From Odobenus rosmarus divergens (taxonomy: Eukaryota; Chordata; Mammalia; Carnivora; Odobenidae): a stretch of DNA of 64,000 bases. The notes beneath the pieces were generated by a model. The model was not told the origin of the DNA. It did not search any database and saw only the letters and a program-made list of their open reading frames with translations. Shown piece by piece: positions 54,420 through 64,000 of this stretch (positions within the stretch are counted from its first letter, which is position 1; each line of letters starts with the position of its first letter). The stretch lies in assembly GCF_000321225.1 (NCBI RefSeq), contig NW_004450480.1, positions 607,689 through 671,688 on the forward strand. Direction: 5' to 3'. Made by a program: the position numbers and the translations under genes.

Positions 54420-54578
54420 GGGCGCCTGGGTGGCTCAGATGGTTAAGTGTCTGCCTTCGGCTCAGGTCATGATCCCAGGGTCCTGGGATCGAGTCCCGCA
54501 TTGGGCTCCCTGCTCCTTGGGAGCCTGCTTCTCCCTCTCTCTCTCTCCCTGTCTCTCATGAATATAAAAAAAAAAAAA
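54420..54578 (+). repeat. CAN-SINE (SINEC, shortened tail)
   Basis: GGCGCCTGGGTGGCTCAGAT head, TCCTTGGGAGCCTGCTTCTC body, tail ATGAATATAAAA + A-run. Exact duplications GAAAACACCTGA at 54408-54419 and 54579-54590. Confidence 0.95.
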
Positions 54579-55091
54579 GAAAACACCTGAAAATACTACA
54601 CAAATATGAAATATACCAATTGAAAATTGCTATCACAAATCCTGCAAAATTTTGAGAACTTTATGAATTTGCTGAAATGACAATGGCAAGTTTTTGATTC
54701 TCATATAAAGGTTCTATCAAGTGAGTATCCAGCACTATTAGACAGGTGAACCACTGGGGAAGAGAAATAGCAGCAAAAATAGGTAAAAGGAATGGATGTG
54801 CTAAAAGAGAATAATTTGAGTATGTTAGGATTAATAGAGGTTTTGGGAAAACATTTGAATGGAGCAAGTATTTTACAAAAATAACGAGCTTTATAATTTG
54901 CTACAAATGACAAGATATAATCAGGCTTTTAATTTTTTAAGAAAATCAATCATATTTTAAATGTTGAAATTTATAGAGATAATTTGCATACATATGCATA
55001 TTAATTTATGTGATTTTAGACGTTGGTGCTGTTCACTAACTCACAAACTAACATGGGCATTATGAAAGCTTTGTTGTGCAAAAGTATTTAC

Positions 55092-55149
55092 CTTTACTGC
55101 ATAATAATGGACTCCATACGTGGGTAGAGCTTCTACTATTTTCATATAC
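55092..55149 (-). CDS. FRMD4B: FRMD4B exon, FERM F2/F3 junction (58 bp)
   Basis: Acceptor TTTTTCGTAG ends at 55150; donor AAG|GTAAAT starts at 55091. G completes Gln (CA|G), then 19 codons YMKIVEALPTYGVHYYAVK. The LPTYGVHYY(A/P)VKD motif at the F2/F3 border is typical of FERM proteins. The donor GTAAAT is slightly weak but acceptable. Confidence 0.96.
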
Positions 55150-55235
55150 CTACGAAAAATGAATATATATTATCATCTCTTAATAAATTAGAGGATCATT
55201 TTGGGAAAAGTGATGTACAGAAATATGATTTGTGA

Positions 55236-55442
55236 GGCGCCTGGGTGGCTCAGTCAGTTAAGTGTCCGATTCTTGATTTTGGCTCAGGTCACGATCTCAG
55301 GATCCTGAGATCCAGCCCACGTAGGGCTCTGCACTCAGTGGAGAGTCTGCTTTAGGTTCTCTCTCCCTCTCTCTTTGCCCCTCCCCCTGCTCGCTCACTC
55401 TCTCTCAAATAAATAAATAAATCTTAAAAAAAAGAAAAGAAA
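55236..55442 (+). repeat. CAN-SINE (older SINEC)
   Basis: GGCGCCTGGGTGGCTCAGTC head, TCTTGATTTTGGCTCAGGTC, CT-rich, AAATAAATAAATAAATCTTA tail. Flanks ATATGATTTGTG and ACACAATTTGTG are related duplications. Confidence 0.9.
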
Positions 55443-55780
55443 AGAAACACAATTTGTGTCTACTTTCCTCATTACAACCATGGCTAATGCCTCTGACTAA
55501 AGTAGAAATAGAATAAACCATTCTAGGGAGTAATATATTTTACCTTACCCAAATGTTAGGAAGTTGCTAACAAAACTTCAATTCCCAAAAGCTATAAGAA
55601 ATGTTATTTTCTGCATATTAAGATTTCTATGTCTTAGAAACATATTCTAGTATGTTTCTGTATCATAAATCCAAACTGCAAGTATTTTTAAAACTAAGCA
55701 CTAAACTAAGCACTTAATGCAAAGCAATGAGAACAACTTTTGGGTCATGCCCATAACAAGTAAAAAGTAAAGCAATTGTA

Positions 55781-55905
55781 GGGCATCTAGCTGACTCAGT
55801 CAGCAGACCATATGGCTCTTGATCTTGGGATTGTGAGTTGGGAGTGCCATGTTGGGCCTAGAAATTACATACATACGTACATACATATAGTCAAAAAAAT
55901 AAATT
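55781..55905 (+). repeat. Short tRNA-Lys SINE (decayed)
   Basis: GGCATCTAGCTGACTCAGTC, GGCTCTTGATCTTGGGATTG, TGAGTTGGGAGTGCCATGTT: tRNA-Lys-like body with damaged B box, followed by (TACA)n and an A-rich tail. Confidence 0.75.
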
Positions 55906-56054
55906 GTCAAAAAAAAAAGTGATTCCATTTACTGATTGTGGTAAACTCTTAGAAATATCTACTTAACTCTCAGGTCTAAACTCTAAGAAATATGTACCTA
56001 AAAAGGATGAATTTTATTGTATATCAAACTGATTTTAAAAAATATACCCCGCCA

Positions 56055-56246
56055 GGGCGCCTGGGTGGCTCAGTTGGTTAAGTGACTGCCTTCGGCTCAG
56101 GTCATGATCCTGGAGTCCCAGGATCGAGTCCCACGTCGGGCTCCCTGCTCAGCGAGGAGTCTGCTTCTCCCTCTGACCCTCTCTCCTCTCATGTGCTCTC
56201 TCTCTCTCATTCTCTCTCTCAAATAAATAAATAAAATCTTTAAAAA
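56055..56246 (+). repeat. CAN-SINE (young SINEC)
   Basis: GGCGCCTGGGTGGCTCAGTT, GATCCTGGAGTCCCAGGATC, CTCAGCGAGGAGTCTGC, long CT part. Flanks ATACCCCGCCA and ATACCCCTCCA. Confidence 0.93.
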
Positions 56247-56259
56247 AAATACCCCTCCA

Positions 56260-57100
56260 AATAAAAATTAAAACAATGATTTCTCCATTTATTATTTCTA
56301 ATCAACAAGTATTGATTGTGTACTTCTAAGGTTTTATGGAGTGAAATAAAATTGTGTAAGACTTCCTCTCTGCTCACAAAGAATTGAGGTTCCTGTTTAG
56401 TATAAGTGGGCTTTTTAATGACAGTTTGAATATCAATTGCTCTGGGTTTTGTAATCAATAATTTGGGATGCTTTTTTAAAAAGTAAATGGCCTGTATATG
56501 TAAAATGTGCCAGCAACATGCAGCAAATACACTGCACAACCAAGATTCTAACAAAGTGAGATAGCTTCCACAGTCTAGAGCCTTAACCACCAAGTTAGTC
56601 TCTTACTTGGAGCCACAACGATAATGATCAAGGGAAGTAAAAGGACTCTGCATTTAAACAAGGACACTTCATAACATGCTCATTAGCCTAACCTAAAATC
56701 CTTCAGGGAAATTGTTACTCGTTTCCCACCCCCGCAGAAAACAAGCACCATGAGTTAAAATGTCAAGGATTCAACTTCAGGACTGCTCATTTTTGATTTC
56801 TGCCTTGAAGACCACAGAAGGTGTGCCGTGATAAAAAGGCGATTAGTGCAAGAGGTAGAGGTTGTAAGGGAGATCTATACACTGACCAGGGGAAATGTGG
56901 TCTCTAAGTCCTTACTTCAGTTCTCACATGCTCTGAGCGATATTCAGTGGGTTTTTAAAAGAACTTCTATGGCCATAAAAGTTATTCTACAATTACTACA
57001 GCAATGCTATATTCATTTTTATAATTTTAAAATTATAAAATTATAAATTTAGTTCTTATAATTTTAAAACTTCAACGTAGCTTGTGAACTATTGTTAATA
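56260..57100. other. Intron, nothing recognised
   Basis: A/T-rich palindromic words at about 57015-57068 (ATTTTAAAATTATAAAATTA). The frame 56240-56593 (-) includes SINE tail sequence and is not a gene. Confidence 0.4.
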
Positions 57101-57110
57101 AAGGGATGGT

Positions 57111-57245
57111 GGGGTGCCTGGATGGCTCGGTCGCTTAAGCCTCAGACTCTTGGTTTCGGTTCAGGTCATGATCTCAAAGTCCTGGAATCGGGCCCTGCAT
57201 CAGGGGTCCCCGCTGATTTTAATAAATCTTAAAAAAAATAAATAA
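57111..57245 (+). repeat. CAN-SINE, 3'-shortened
   Basis: GGGTGCCTGGATGGCTCGGT head, CAGGTCATGATCTCAAAGTC body, then a jump from CAGGGGTCCCCGCTGATTTT to AATAAATCTTAAAAA. The CT-rich domain is missing. Confidence 0.85.
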
Positions 57246-57370
57246 ATGGGTGGTAACTCTGTAAGTCTAAAATGCAGAGATATATCACTGGTCTGTTCTT
57301 GGTAGCATGCAGACATAGATTATCCAACACCAACACTGTATGCTCTACTCAAAGTAGAGTCGTAAACTAG

Positions 57371-57416
57371 GCAACCAAACATGGCCTCCAGATAGGTTTT
57401 GTTTGGCTTGCGTTGT
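57371..57416 (+). repeat. Dispersed old repeat, copy A
   Basis: GCAACCAAACATGGCCTCCA then GATAGGTTTTGTTTGGCTTG. About 80% identical to 62140-62185. Probably a fragment of an old hAT/MER element; family not identified. Confidence 0.5.
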
Positions 57417-57833
57417 AATAAAATTTTCTTAAAATTACTTTGCAATGTTTAAAATTGGATTTTAAAAATCAGAATTTCCAGCTTTTCTTAGAAATATCAG
57501 GTCTGATAGCTTTAGGCCTGATTTCTGAGACTGAATCACCTTGCCTCTACTCAGGACAACAGCTCTCTAGTTTACTTCAGTCCCCACAACTCCCTATTGC
57601 CCTACACTTGGCCTAAATTTCTGTTTTGCTACCTGCCTGACACTGGATGATATCTGAATTAATAACACCAGCTATGGAATGACTCAAGGCATTTTATAAT
57701 TCATAGCAAGGCTTTTCTAACCAGATGGGGACGATATACACACAAACCACACAATAGAAATCATTTTCAGATGATTTCTTCAAACAGAAGACATTAAAAT
57801 TCTATCTAAGCAAAAGGAAAGACAGATACTTAC

Positions 57834-57899
57834 TGAACCACCGCTTGACCCCGAGTCAGACCTTTGATTTTCAAATAATGCTCAATTACCCTGTCCTCA
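57834..57899 (-). CDS. FRMD4B: FRMD4B exon, FERM F2 end (66 bp)
   Basis: Acceptor TTGTTTTACAG ends at 57900; donor TCA|GTAAGT starts at 57833. T completes Cys (TG|T), then 21 codons EDRVIEHYLKIKGLTRGQAV, V, then CA of Gln. The last helix of the F2 lobe; FRMD4A has EDRVIEHYKKLNGQTRGQAI here, so YLKIKGL helps assign FRMD4B. Confidence 0.97.
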
Positions 57900-58480
57900 C
57901 TGTAAAACAAGGAAATGAGAAATATGGCATGCACGATTATATGGGGTACAGACTCAGTTTCAAGATTCTCAGCTGGCTTGTTGAGAAACTTAAGAATAAA
58001 GACCTTCACCAACTTGTTTGGGAGATAGAAGCTGGCTGACTTGAGTTTCTGTAAGACATGGATTCCTGAACCTCAGACATTTGGCTACTATCATGAATTT
58101 TTATTTATATTTTATATGATGTATAAATATATCAATACTTTTAAAAACAATTTATTGGAAAAGGAAAGATAATATCAATTTATCATATGAAAAACTGGTA
58201 TTTTTCATAATTGAATGGGATATAAAATACAAAATAATATTATTAAATACTAATTAGTGAGCCTTGCTAGGGAAATTAAATGGCTTAAAAAAAAGAGATC
58301 AGCATGTGTCAGTTATTAAAGGCATTTTCCTTAAATTATCCACAAAGATTTAGAAAGGATTAAAACTGTTCTGAGACTGGTGTGCAATCCAAAATACTCT
58401 CTTGTCACTCGCTACCTGGGGCACACTGCTTTCACAGAAAACCCTTCATTATTGTCCCAATATAAAACTTGTTGACTAGA

Positions 58481-58590
58481 GGGGCACCTGGCTGGCTCAG
58501 TCAGTAGAACATGTGACTCTTGATCTTGGGGTCATGAGTTCAAGCCCCACACTGGGGGTAGAGATAACTTAGTAAAAAAAAAAAAAAGCC
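58481..58590 (+). repeat. Short tRNA-Lys SINE, intact
   Basis: GGGCACCTGGCTGGCTCAGT, GTGACTCTTGATCTTGGGGT, CATGAGTTCAAGCCCCACAC: whole tRNA-Lys-like body plus A-tail and no CT-rich domain. Exact 16-bp duplications AAACTTGTTGACTAGA at 58465-58480 and 58591-58606. Confidence 0.92.
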
Positions 58591-58606
58591 AAACTTGTTG
58601 ACTAGA

Positions 58607-59532
58607 AAGGCAAGAACTAGGCTAAAGTCTTTCACCTTTGATGTCAGCTACTGTACCCTACTTACAGAGACCCGTCATATCTCAAGTATAACCTAGAAGG
58701 GTAAATGTTTTTATCTCTACACAACCAGCAATCAGTGGTAAACGGTCTTTGTTTTTTTTTTTTTCTTAAGAAACTATCACTTAACAAGGATTTGTTTGGA
58801 AGATTCCAGACTCAGGAAGCAATGTAGTCTCAGGACTCACTTTTGCTCTTTCTGTGGGAACTGCATTTCATATTTCCTATTAAAGCTATTCATGTTGAAT
58901 ATTTATCTTGTAATCAGTTTTTCAGTGGAAAGGAAAACTATCTTCAGGATTCAGAGCCATAAGTCAAGGAAACTGTATTTAAAGGGGATGTAACTAATTC
59001 AAAGGGGGAAATAAGTACTTTTCTAGGAAAAATGCTGTAAGGAAAATGGGTACTATGGATTTATTAAAATAGAAACAAATAGAACGACTTGAAATATACA
59101 ACAATTTTTGGCCACAGAAGACACTTCTGATCAGTCAGGTCATTTCTGGCCATTAAGAAAACCTCCATCGAAGGAAATCTGTATTTTATAACATGTATAT
59201 TACACTCTGCTAGATTAAGGCCACATTACACAGCGACTGCACACGTATTGAGCATTATGTTTACTTAAAAGCATGCTCTACAGACCTTTAACACATGTGA
59301 ATGAGAAGGCACGTAGCCACACTTCACAAATGACTACAATCTTAGTATGATGATCTCCAGTAGCTTTGGCAAGACCCTTTCACGGAAAGGATCAAGGTAA
59401 TAGTCACTCTGATGCATGTGATGGGCTATTTGATACTTTTTTCACTTATGTTTCTTTTAATTTCTTGAAAAGCATGCAGTTCTCAATGGAGGTTATGATA
59501 TCAAGGTCACCTGTTGTCTTGCTCTGGCTTAC
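58607..59532 (-). other. FRMD4B intron, nothing recognised
   Basis: No repeat or gene signature. Open frames such as 58796-58993 and 59366-59620 are unsupported (the latter is the exon below in a wrong strand). Confidence 0.4.
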
Positions 59533-59616
59533 CAGTAAGCAAGGGATGGATGCTCCTGAAGAGTTTTGGTTGGAAAGGCTGGTAGGGTCTTTAAATCTTT
59601 CCTGGCATTTTCATCA
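59533..59616 (-). CDS. FRMD4B: FRMD4B exon, FERM F2 (84 bp), first exon in window
   Basis: Acceptor CTTCTTTTCAG ends at 59617; donor CTG|GTAAGC starts at 59532. T completes a codon from an exon outside the window, then 27 codons DENARKDLKTLPAFPTKTLQ, EHPSLAY, then TG of Cys. Part of the alpha-helical F2 lobe; FRMD4A has KKLPALPTQALKEHPSLAYC. No further FRMD4B exon was found between here and 64000, so the preceding intron is at least 4.4 kb. Confidence 0.95.
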
Positions 59617-60130
59617 CTGAAAAGAAGAGGAATACAGTAATGTCAGTCACCATTATCTAAAATATCATCCAAGCTAGTGACCAGAGAAAATCTGATAAAT
59701 AACTACAGTATACTGGGCTCTAGCCACATATTGTCAGTACACACATAAGGCTATGGATTCAATTAGAGATAGCCGCCAACTGAACCCCCCAAGCCATCTG
59801 ATATTTTGAAGTTTTTATAAAGACCAAAAAAATTAAAATAACAGTATTCAGGTGCCATAATCCTATTTTCCTTACTCTCCTGACAAACTTGCAGCCATTT
59901 TCATTGTATATTTCCTATGTGTATCTATTCTATTACATAATTATTATAATTGTGGATATTCCATTTTTATACAGCATTCTTCAAATTTCATTACATATTT
60001 CTCTATGTTCCTATAGCACCCTCATAATGATCTTTAGCGCCTACATAATATTGTTGGAATATAGGTTATCATAAAAACCACCCATAGTATCACCAATTTT
60101 TCATAATAGATGTCAATTCAATAAAAAGTT
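59617..60130. other. Intron, nothing recognised
   Basis: A/T-rich intron; the frame 59889-60074 is low-complexity. Confidence 0.4.
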
Positions 60131-60135
60131 TATAG

Positions 60136-60340
60136 AGGGGCACCTGGGTGGCTCAGTAGGTTAAGTGTCTGCCTTTGGCTCAGGTCATGATCCCAGGGTC
60201 CTGGGATCAAGCTCCACAATGGGCTTGCCGCTAAGTGGGGAGTCTCCTTCTCCCTCTCCCTCCACCCCTCCCCGTCAATCATGGGCACTCTCTCCCTCTC
60301 TCAAATAAATAAATAAAATCTTTAATAAAAGATTTAATAA
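60136..60340 (+). repeat. CAN-SINE (SINEC), first of a cluster of three
   Basis: GGGGCACCTGGGTGGCTCAG head; AAATAAATAAATAAAATCTT tail followed by an A/T-rich stretch into which the next SINE inserted. Confidence 0.92.
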
Positions 60341-60356
60341 AAAATTTTTATTTATT

Positions 60357-60559
60357 GGGGCTCCTGGGTGGCTCAGTCGTTAAGCAGCTGCCTTCGGCTC
60401 AGGTCATGATCCCAGGGTCCTGGGATCGAGCCCTGCATTGGGCTCCCTGCTCGGCAGGAAGCCTGCTTCTCCCTTCCCCACTCCCCCTGCCTGTGTTCCC
60501 TCTCTCACTGTGTCTCTCTCTGTCAAATAAATAAGTAAATAAATAAAATCTTTAAAAAA
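60357..60559 (+). repeat. CAN-SINE (SINEC), second of cluster
   Basis: GGGGCTCCTGGGTGGCTCAG head, CTCGGCAGGAAGCCTGCTTC body, AAATAAATAAGTAAATAAAT tail. Sits in the tail region of the previous element. Confidence 0.93.
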
Positions 60560-60733
60560 ATCTTTATTTATTTGAGAGAAAGAGATAGCAAGAGAGAACA
60601 TGAGCAGGGAGGAGAGGGAGAAGCAGGTTCCCTGCGAGCAGGGAGCCCGACACTGGGCTTGATCCCAGGACCCTGAGACCATGACTTGAGCCAAAGACAG
60701 ATGCTTAACCGACTGAACCACCCAGGCACCCCA
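60560..60733 (-). repeat. CAN-SINE (SINEC), third of cluster, inverted
   Basis: Opposite orientation, tail to tail with the second: CTTTATTTATTTGAGAGAAA, GAGACCATGACTTGAGCCAA, AACCACCCAGGCACCCC. ATAAAATCTTT is repeated on both sides, so it inserted into the second element's tail. Confidence 0.92.
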
Positions 60734-60994
60734 GATAAAATCTTTTTTAAAAAAGTGCATATAGACTTTTCTATTACTTGTTGGTTATTTCCTTACCACA
60801 CTCTGAAATTAAATAATCAAGTTGGCCAACTAGAAATCACGTGAATAGAAGATGACGTGAAAATGTATTTCTAATGAAACTCACGCTATTGCTCAAATTG
60901 CATCAAGTAAACTAAAAACGTACTTCGTGTAAGGTTGGCTATTATCTCATTATAAAATGGCAAAATTCCAGTTGTCAAAAGAGAGGGGTGTGGG

Positions 60995-61111
60995 AGTGCC
61001 TGGCTGGCTTAGTCGGTAGAACATATGACTCTTGATCTTGGGGATGTGAGTTCGAGCCCCATGTTGGGTGTATAGAGCTTACTTAAAAATTAAAAAGAGA
61101 GAGAGAGAGAG
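60995..61111 (+). repeat. Short tRNA-Lys SINE with (GA)n tail
   Basis: GGAGTGCCTGGCTGGCTTAG, GACTCTTGATCTTGGGGATG, TGAGTTCGAGCCCCATGTTG. The tail TTAAAAAGAGAGAGAGAGAG continues as (GA)n to about 61118. Confidence 0.88.
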
Positions 61112-61434
61112 AGAGAGGGGTGTGGTCTTTATAGAACTTAACAGAAGGAAGAACAGGTAATATAACCCAGTCATAGCTGGCCTACACAGTATGAGAGAAA
61201 ATACTCTCAAAAACTGCCCCAAGTATTTAAGAAGGTAGTCTGTGAGAAAACAGACATGACTTTCTGGGGTCTATCAGAGCTTCGGATAAGTATATAAAGA
61301 GCTACTCAAAATCCTGACCAAACTGGTGTCCATCTAACAGCACATTGGTAATTCTTTTCCTCCTACTTTCCACTGTTTCATATTTTTACCATGACCCATC
61401 CTTTGTTGAGAGCCAGGCATCCTGCAACACACTT

Positions 61435-61640
61435 TTTTTTTTTTTTAGATTTATTTATTTATTTGAGAGAGAGAAGGAGAAAGAGCAGGGAGAGGGGCAC
61501 AGGGAGAGGGAGAATCTCAAGCAGACTCCCCATTGAGTGCGGAGCCCAATGTGGGACTCGATCTCATGACCCTGAGATCATGACCTGAGCCAAAATCAAG
61601 AGCTGGATGCTTAAACGACTAAGCAACTCAGGTGACCCCA
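61435..61640 (-). repeat. CAN-SINE (older SINEC)
   Basis: T-run, AGATTTATTTATTTATTTGA, GATCATGACCTGAGCCAAAA, ending AAGCAACTCAGGTGACCCC. Duplications TGCAACACACTT at 61423-61434 and 61641-61652. Confidence 0.92.
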
Positions 61641-61654
61641 TGCAACACACTTCC

Positions 61655-61860
61655 TAAGTCATTATTTACCTCATAGTTCTCATCACAACTTTTTCCATGT
61701 GGTAGGTACTATTATTATCCATGCTTTACAGGCAAGAGAGGTTTCCAGAGGCTAAGCCACTCCTCAATGTCTCACAGCAACTGTGTAGGGAAGCCAGAAG
61801 GCAGACCCAGTCTACTTGGCTTTAAAGGATAAGACCATAACCTGCTTCCTTGACAGACTC
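61655..61860 (-). repeat. MIR element
   Basis: GGTAGGTACTATTATTATCC, ATGCTTTACAGGCAAGAGAG, GTTTCCAGAGGCTAAGCCAC. Antisense. Confidence 0.75.
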
Positions 61861-62139
61861 TCAGAACAGTGTCCCAAAGAGCCAACGCACACCTTCTCAT
61901 TTTGGCAAGGCATAGCTCCCCTTCACCCTAACCTGCTAGTTACAAATGAAAACACTGAACCAATGAATTTCAGGAGCCATCATTCATGCATTTTCACGTT
62001 AGCTTCCCTGGTGTTTGCCCCGGCGATTCGCACTGGAAGAGATGAACCCCCAACTGGAGGACCAAACACAACCTAAGGTGAATCTCCTCCCAAAGCATTC
62101 ATTCAACACTCACAGATCAATTGTTAGAGATGAATCTGG

Positions 62140-62185
62140 GGAACCAAGCATGGCCTGCAGATAGGTTTTATTTGACCCACATTGT
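62140..62185 (+). repeat. Dispersed old repeat, copy B
   Basis: GGAACCAAGCATGGCCTGCA then GATAGGTTTTATTTGACCCA, related to 57371-57416. Confidence 0.5.
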
Positions 62186-63400
62186 CTTGTGCTGTATTAG
62201 AAATTGCTCACTCCTGTCACCAGATCAGGCTTGGGTGTAAGTGGTTCTCCTTCTATGTCTACAGAAATTTTGTCTTTTGCCTTTACCCTCACATTTCCTG
62301 ACCGTGCTACAAGGCAATCAAGTGAACCCACTGAGCAAACGGTACATACGCTTACTGTCTTTCAGTAAGAACAGAGAGTTGAGTGTTACCTAGCTTGGAG
62401 ACACTATGATTTGTACCTGTCAACATTACATTTCAAAATGAAGGTTGTGGCCCTTCCTAAAGGGGAAAGATCCAGCTTTACAAATTACTACAGGAAATAA
62501 AAAGTCACTTGGCTCCTGTTCTTATGTAAGAATAAATCTCTCTATTCATTTGAAATCTAAGCAGTAAGCCTTAACCACATTGACAATCTTGGAAAACAGG
62601 TTTGGACTTCCTGAAAACCAAAATATACCACAATCCAATTTATTCATGTTAAAGGTCAACTGTCAACTCCCAGTAATGATATTTATTTTTCTTAATAATT
62701 TCTTTTATGCTCTGTCCTTCAAATCCCATTTCCTTTTTCAAAGAAGTTGGCTTATGAGTTTTTTATGAAGGGCAAATACATGTATATATTCTAAAATGAT
62801 AGGCTAAGGACAACACTTTTTGTTATTCATCATCACCAACAATTACATATGTATTATTATCTTCTGGGTCCATGTGAACTATATGCTATGTTCCAAGAAC
62901 TTAGCCTAGCACTCAGTTACCTCTTTGGGTTATAGTTAATTTTGTGGCAATCAAGACCTCACTAGAGTAGAAGCTGCTATTCACTATAACTTCATTTATT
63001 CTTTTAGAAAGTATGTACTGGGTATATGCTGCACACTAGTTATGTAGAAGCAAAAGAGAGAGGAGAGGGGACAGAAGTAAGGGAGAGATTTTATCCATCA
63101 TTCTGTTCACTGAGCTCGTAGTTGAGAATAAACGGGAGGAAAAAAAAAAAGAGAATAAACGGGAGGTTTGAAGTTGTGGCCCTTTAACAAGGCTTTAGTT
63201 CCTGTGTCCTCAAAGCACCAGCATCTCACAACACTGAGATTTTTCTAGCATTTATTACATGCTTGGTAAACACCAGCAAATTACATGTTAGTGCCTAACT
63301 AAAGAAACAGCTCTGTGTTTCAACAGAAGAAAATACTCCCTGTGTTGAATTTATTGAAAGATAAACTCTGCTCTTTGACATGTCATCTTCTCAAGGAATT
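62186..63400. other. Intron, nothing recognised
   Basis: A/T-rich. A 17-base phrase GAGAATAAACGGGAGGA/T is repeated around an A-run at 63124-63168. No FRMD4B exon was found although this stretch was searched for FERM F2 sequence. Confidence 0.45.
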
Positions 63401-63581
63401 TTTTTTCTTTTCTTTTCTTCTTAAGATTTATTAATTTATTTTAGAGAAGGGGGGTGGAGATCTCAAGCAGACTTCCTGCTGAGGGTGGAGCCTGGCACGG
63501 GGCCAGATCCCAGGACCCTGAAATCATGATCTGAGCTGAAATCAAGAGTCGGGCACCCACCCACTGAACCACCCAGGCACC
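63401..63581 (-). repeat. CAN-SINE (older SINEC)
   Basis: TTCTTAAGATTTATTAATTT, TCTCAAGCAGACTTCCTGCT, GAACCACCCAGGCACCC. Flanks CTCAAGGAATT and TTCAAGGAACT. Confidence 0.88.
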
Positions 63582-63614
63582 CTTCAAGGAACTGTCAAGA
63601 GTAATTTTAACTAC

Positions 63615-64000
63615 ACAATAGTCACCCCCCTCATCCACGGGGGATACACTCCCAGACCCCCAGTAGATATCTGAAACCGTAGATTGTACCAAACCCTACA
63701 TACTATTTTTTCTATATATACATACCCATGATAAAGTTTAATTTGTAAATTAGGCATAGTAAGAGATTAAAAACAATAATAATAAAATAGACAACAAAGT
63801 ACTGTAATAAAACTTATGTGAATGCTGTCTTTCTCTAAAAATACCTTATTGTCCTGTACTCACCATTCTCCATATGACGATATGAGATGAGAAAATGCCC
63901 CCGTGAGGAGATGCAGTAAGGGGAATGATGTAGGTGTTGTGACCTAGTGTTAGGCTACTATGGACCTTCTGACGATCTGTCAGGAGGAGGATCATCTGCT
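63615..64000. mobile_element. Tigger-type DNA transposon fragment, runs off window
   Basis: CCCCCCTCATCCACGGGGGA, CTGAAACCGTAGATTGTACC, ATGATAAAGTTTAATTTGTA, then GATGTAGGTGTTGTGACCTA and CTGACGATCTGTCAGGAGGA: the usual wording of a MER44/Tigger-like MITE. Not coding. Confidence 0.72.

Larger units (their letters stand above)
19745..64000 (-). other. FRMD4B: FRMD4B gene, 3' part (16 coding exons, 5' part beyond window)
   Basis: Sixteen exons on the minus strand join with unbroken phase into 841 codons whose translation I recognise as FRMD4B (GRSP1), a cortical FERM protein. The family is known to bind cytohesin-type Arf GEFs such as GRP1/CYTH3 through a coiled coil and to act at epithelial junctions. 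FRMD4A is the closest relative. Distinction from FRMD4A rests on DDGSSYTSQSSTEYYCV, KKKRKQDYTDA and the C-terminus SKPGTLV, which FRMD4A lacks. Every intron has GT at its 5' end and AG at its 3' end. The F1 lobe, early F2, start codon and promoter are not in the window. Confidence 0.97.

Noticed and set aside
58484..58560. tRNA-Lys-like sequence with A and B boxes (also at 33525, 55785 and 60998)
   Set aside because: Each is followed by an A-rich tail, and the 58481 copy is flanked by an exact 16-bp target duplication; the acceptor stem does not close properly. These are SINEs, not tRNA genes.
59366..59620. 84-codon plus-strand frame
   Set aside because: It is the opposite strand of the FRMD4B exon at 59533-59616.
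60734..64000. Search for a further upstream FRMD4B exon (FERM F1/F2)
   Set aside because: No minus-strand stretch with FERM F2-like coding and splice sites was found; the preceding exon must lie beyond the window.
1..64000. CRISPR array, phage, operon or other prokaryotic system
   Set aside because: The sequence is plainly mammalian: spliced gene, SINEs, L1, MIR. The direct repeats seen are SINE duplications, microsatellites or isolated tandem pairs.

Overview
The window is mammalian nuclear DNA from a caniform carnivore, most likely an arctoid (mustelid, pinniped or bear) rather than a dog. The main evidence is about 32 CAN-SINEs: tRNA-Lys-derived, CT-rich, with an AAATAAATAAATAAAATCTTT-type tail, in the GCGCCTGGGTGGCTCAG head form. 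Carnivore-type L1 5' and 3' ends, MIR, L2, MER5/MER20 and Tigger fossils, MaLR-like LTR remnants and two assembly gaps (31511-31570, 49643-49692) make up most of the rest.

One protein-coding gene is present: the 3' two thirds of FRMD4B (FERM domain containing 4B, GRSP1), on the minus strand. Sixteen coding exons can be placed with splice sites and continuous phase from 59616 (5'-most in the window) down to the TGA at 19745-19747. They give 841 codons. As I recall the human protein is about 1034 residues, so roughly 190 N-terminal residues (F1 and early F2 of the FERM domain) and the promoter lie beyond base 64000. In order the exons encode the end of FERM F2, the PH-like F3 lobe, a FERM-adjacent linker, the coiled-coil CUPID (cytohesin-binding) region, and a long Ser/Tyr-rich disordered tail ending in GTLV. 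No frameshift or premature stop was seen.

Layout: 1-18200 is intergenic DNA downstream of the gene (CpG-rich L1 5' end at 199-1289, then SINEs, MIRs, old L1 pieces and two long Z-DNA-prone tracts). About 18230-19744 is the probable 3' UTR. 19745-59616 holds the sixteen exons, with introns full of repeats. 59617-64000 is intron again, with a dense SINE cluster at 60136-60733 and an ancient Tigger fragment at the right edge.

I found no new gene system. The points most worth a second look are a SINE carrying a 3' transduction, a roughly 95% identical 67-bp duplication on either side of one exon, a tetranucleotide microsatellite that forms the acceptor tract of another exon, and a non-consensus 5' splice site.
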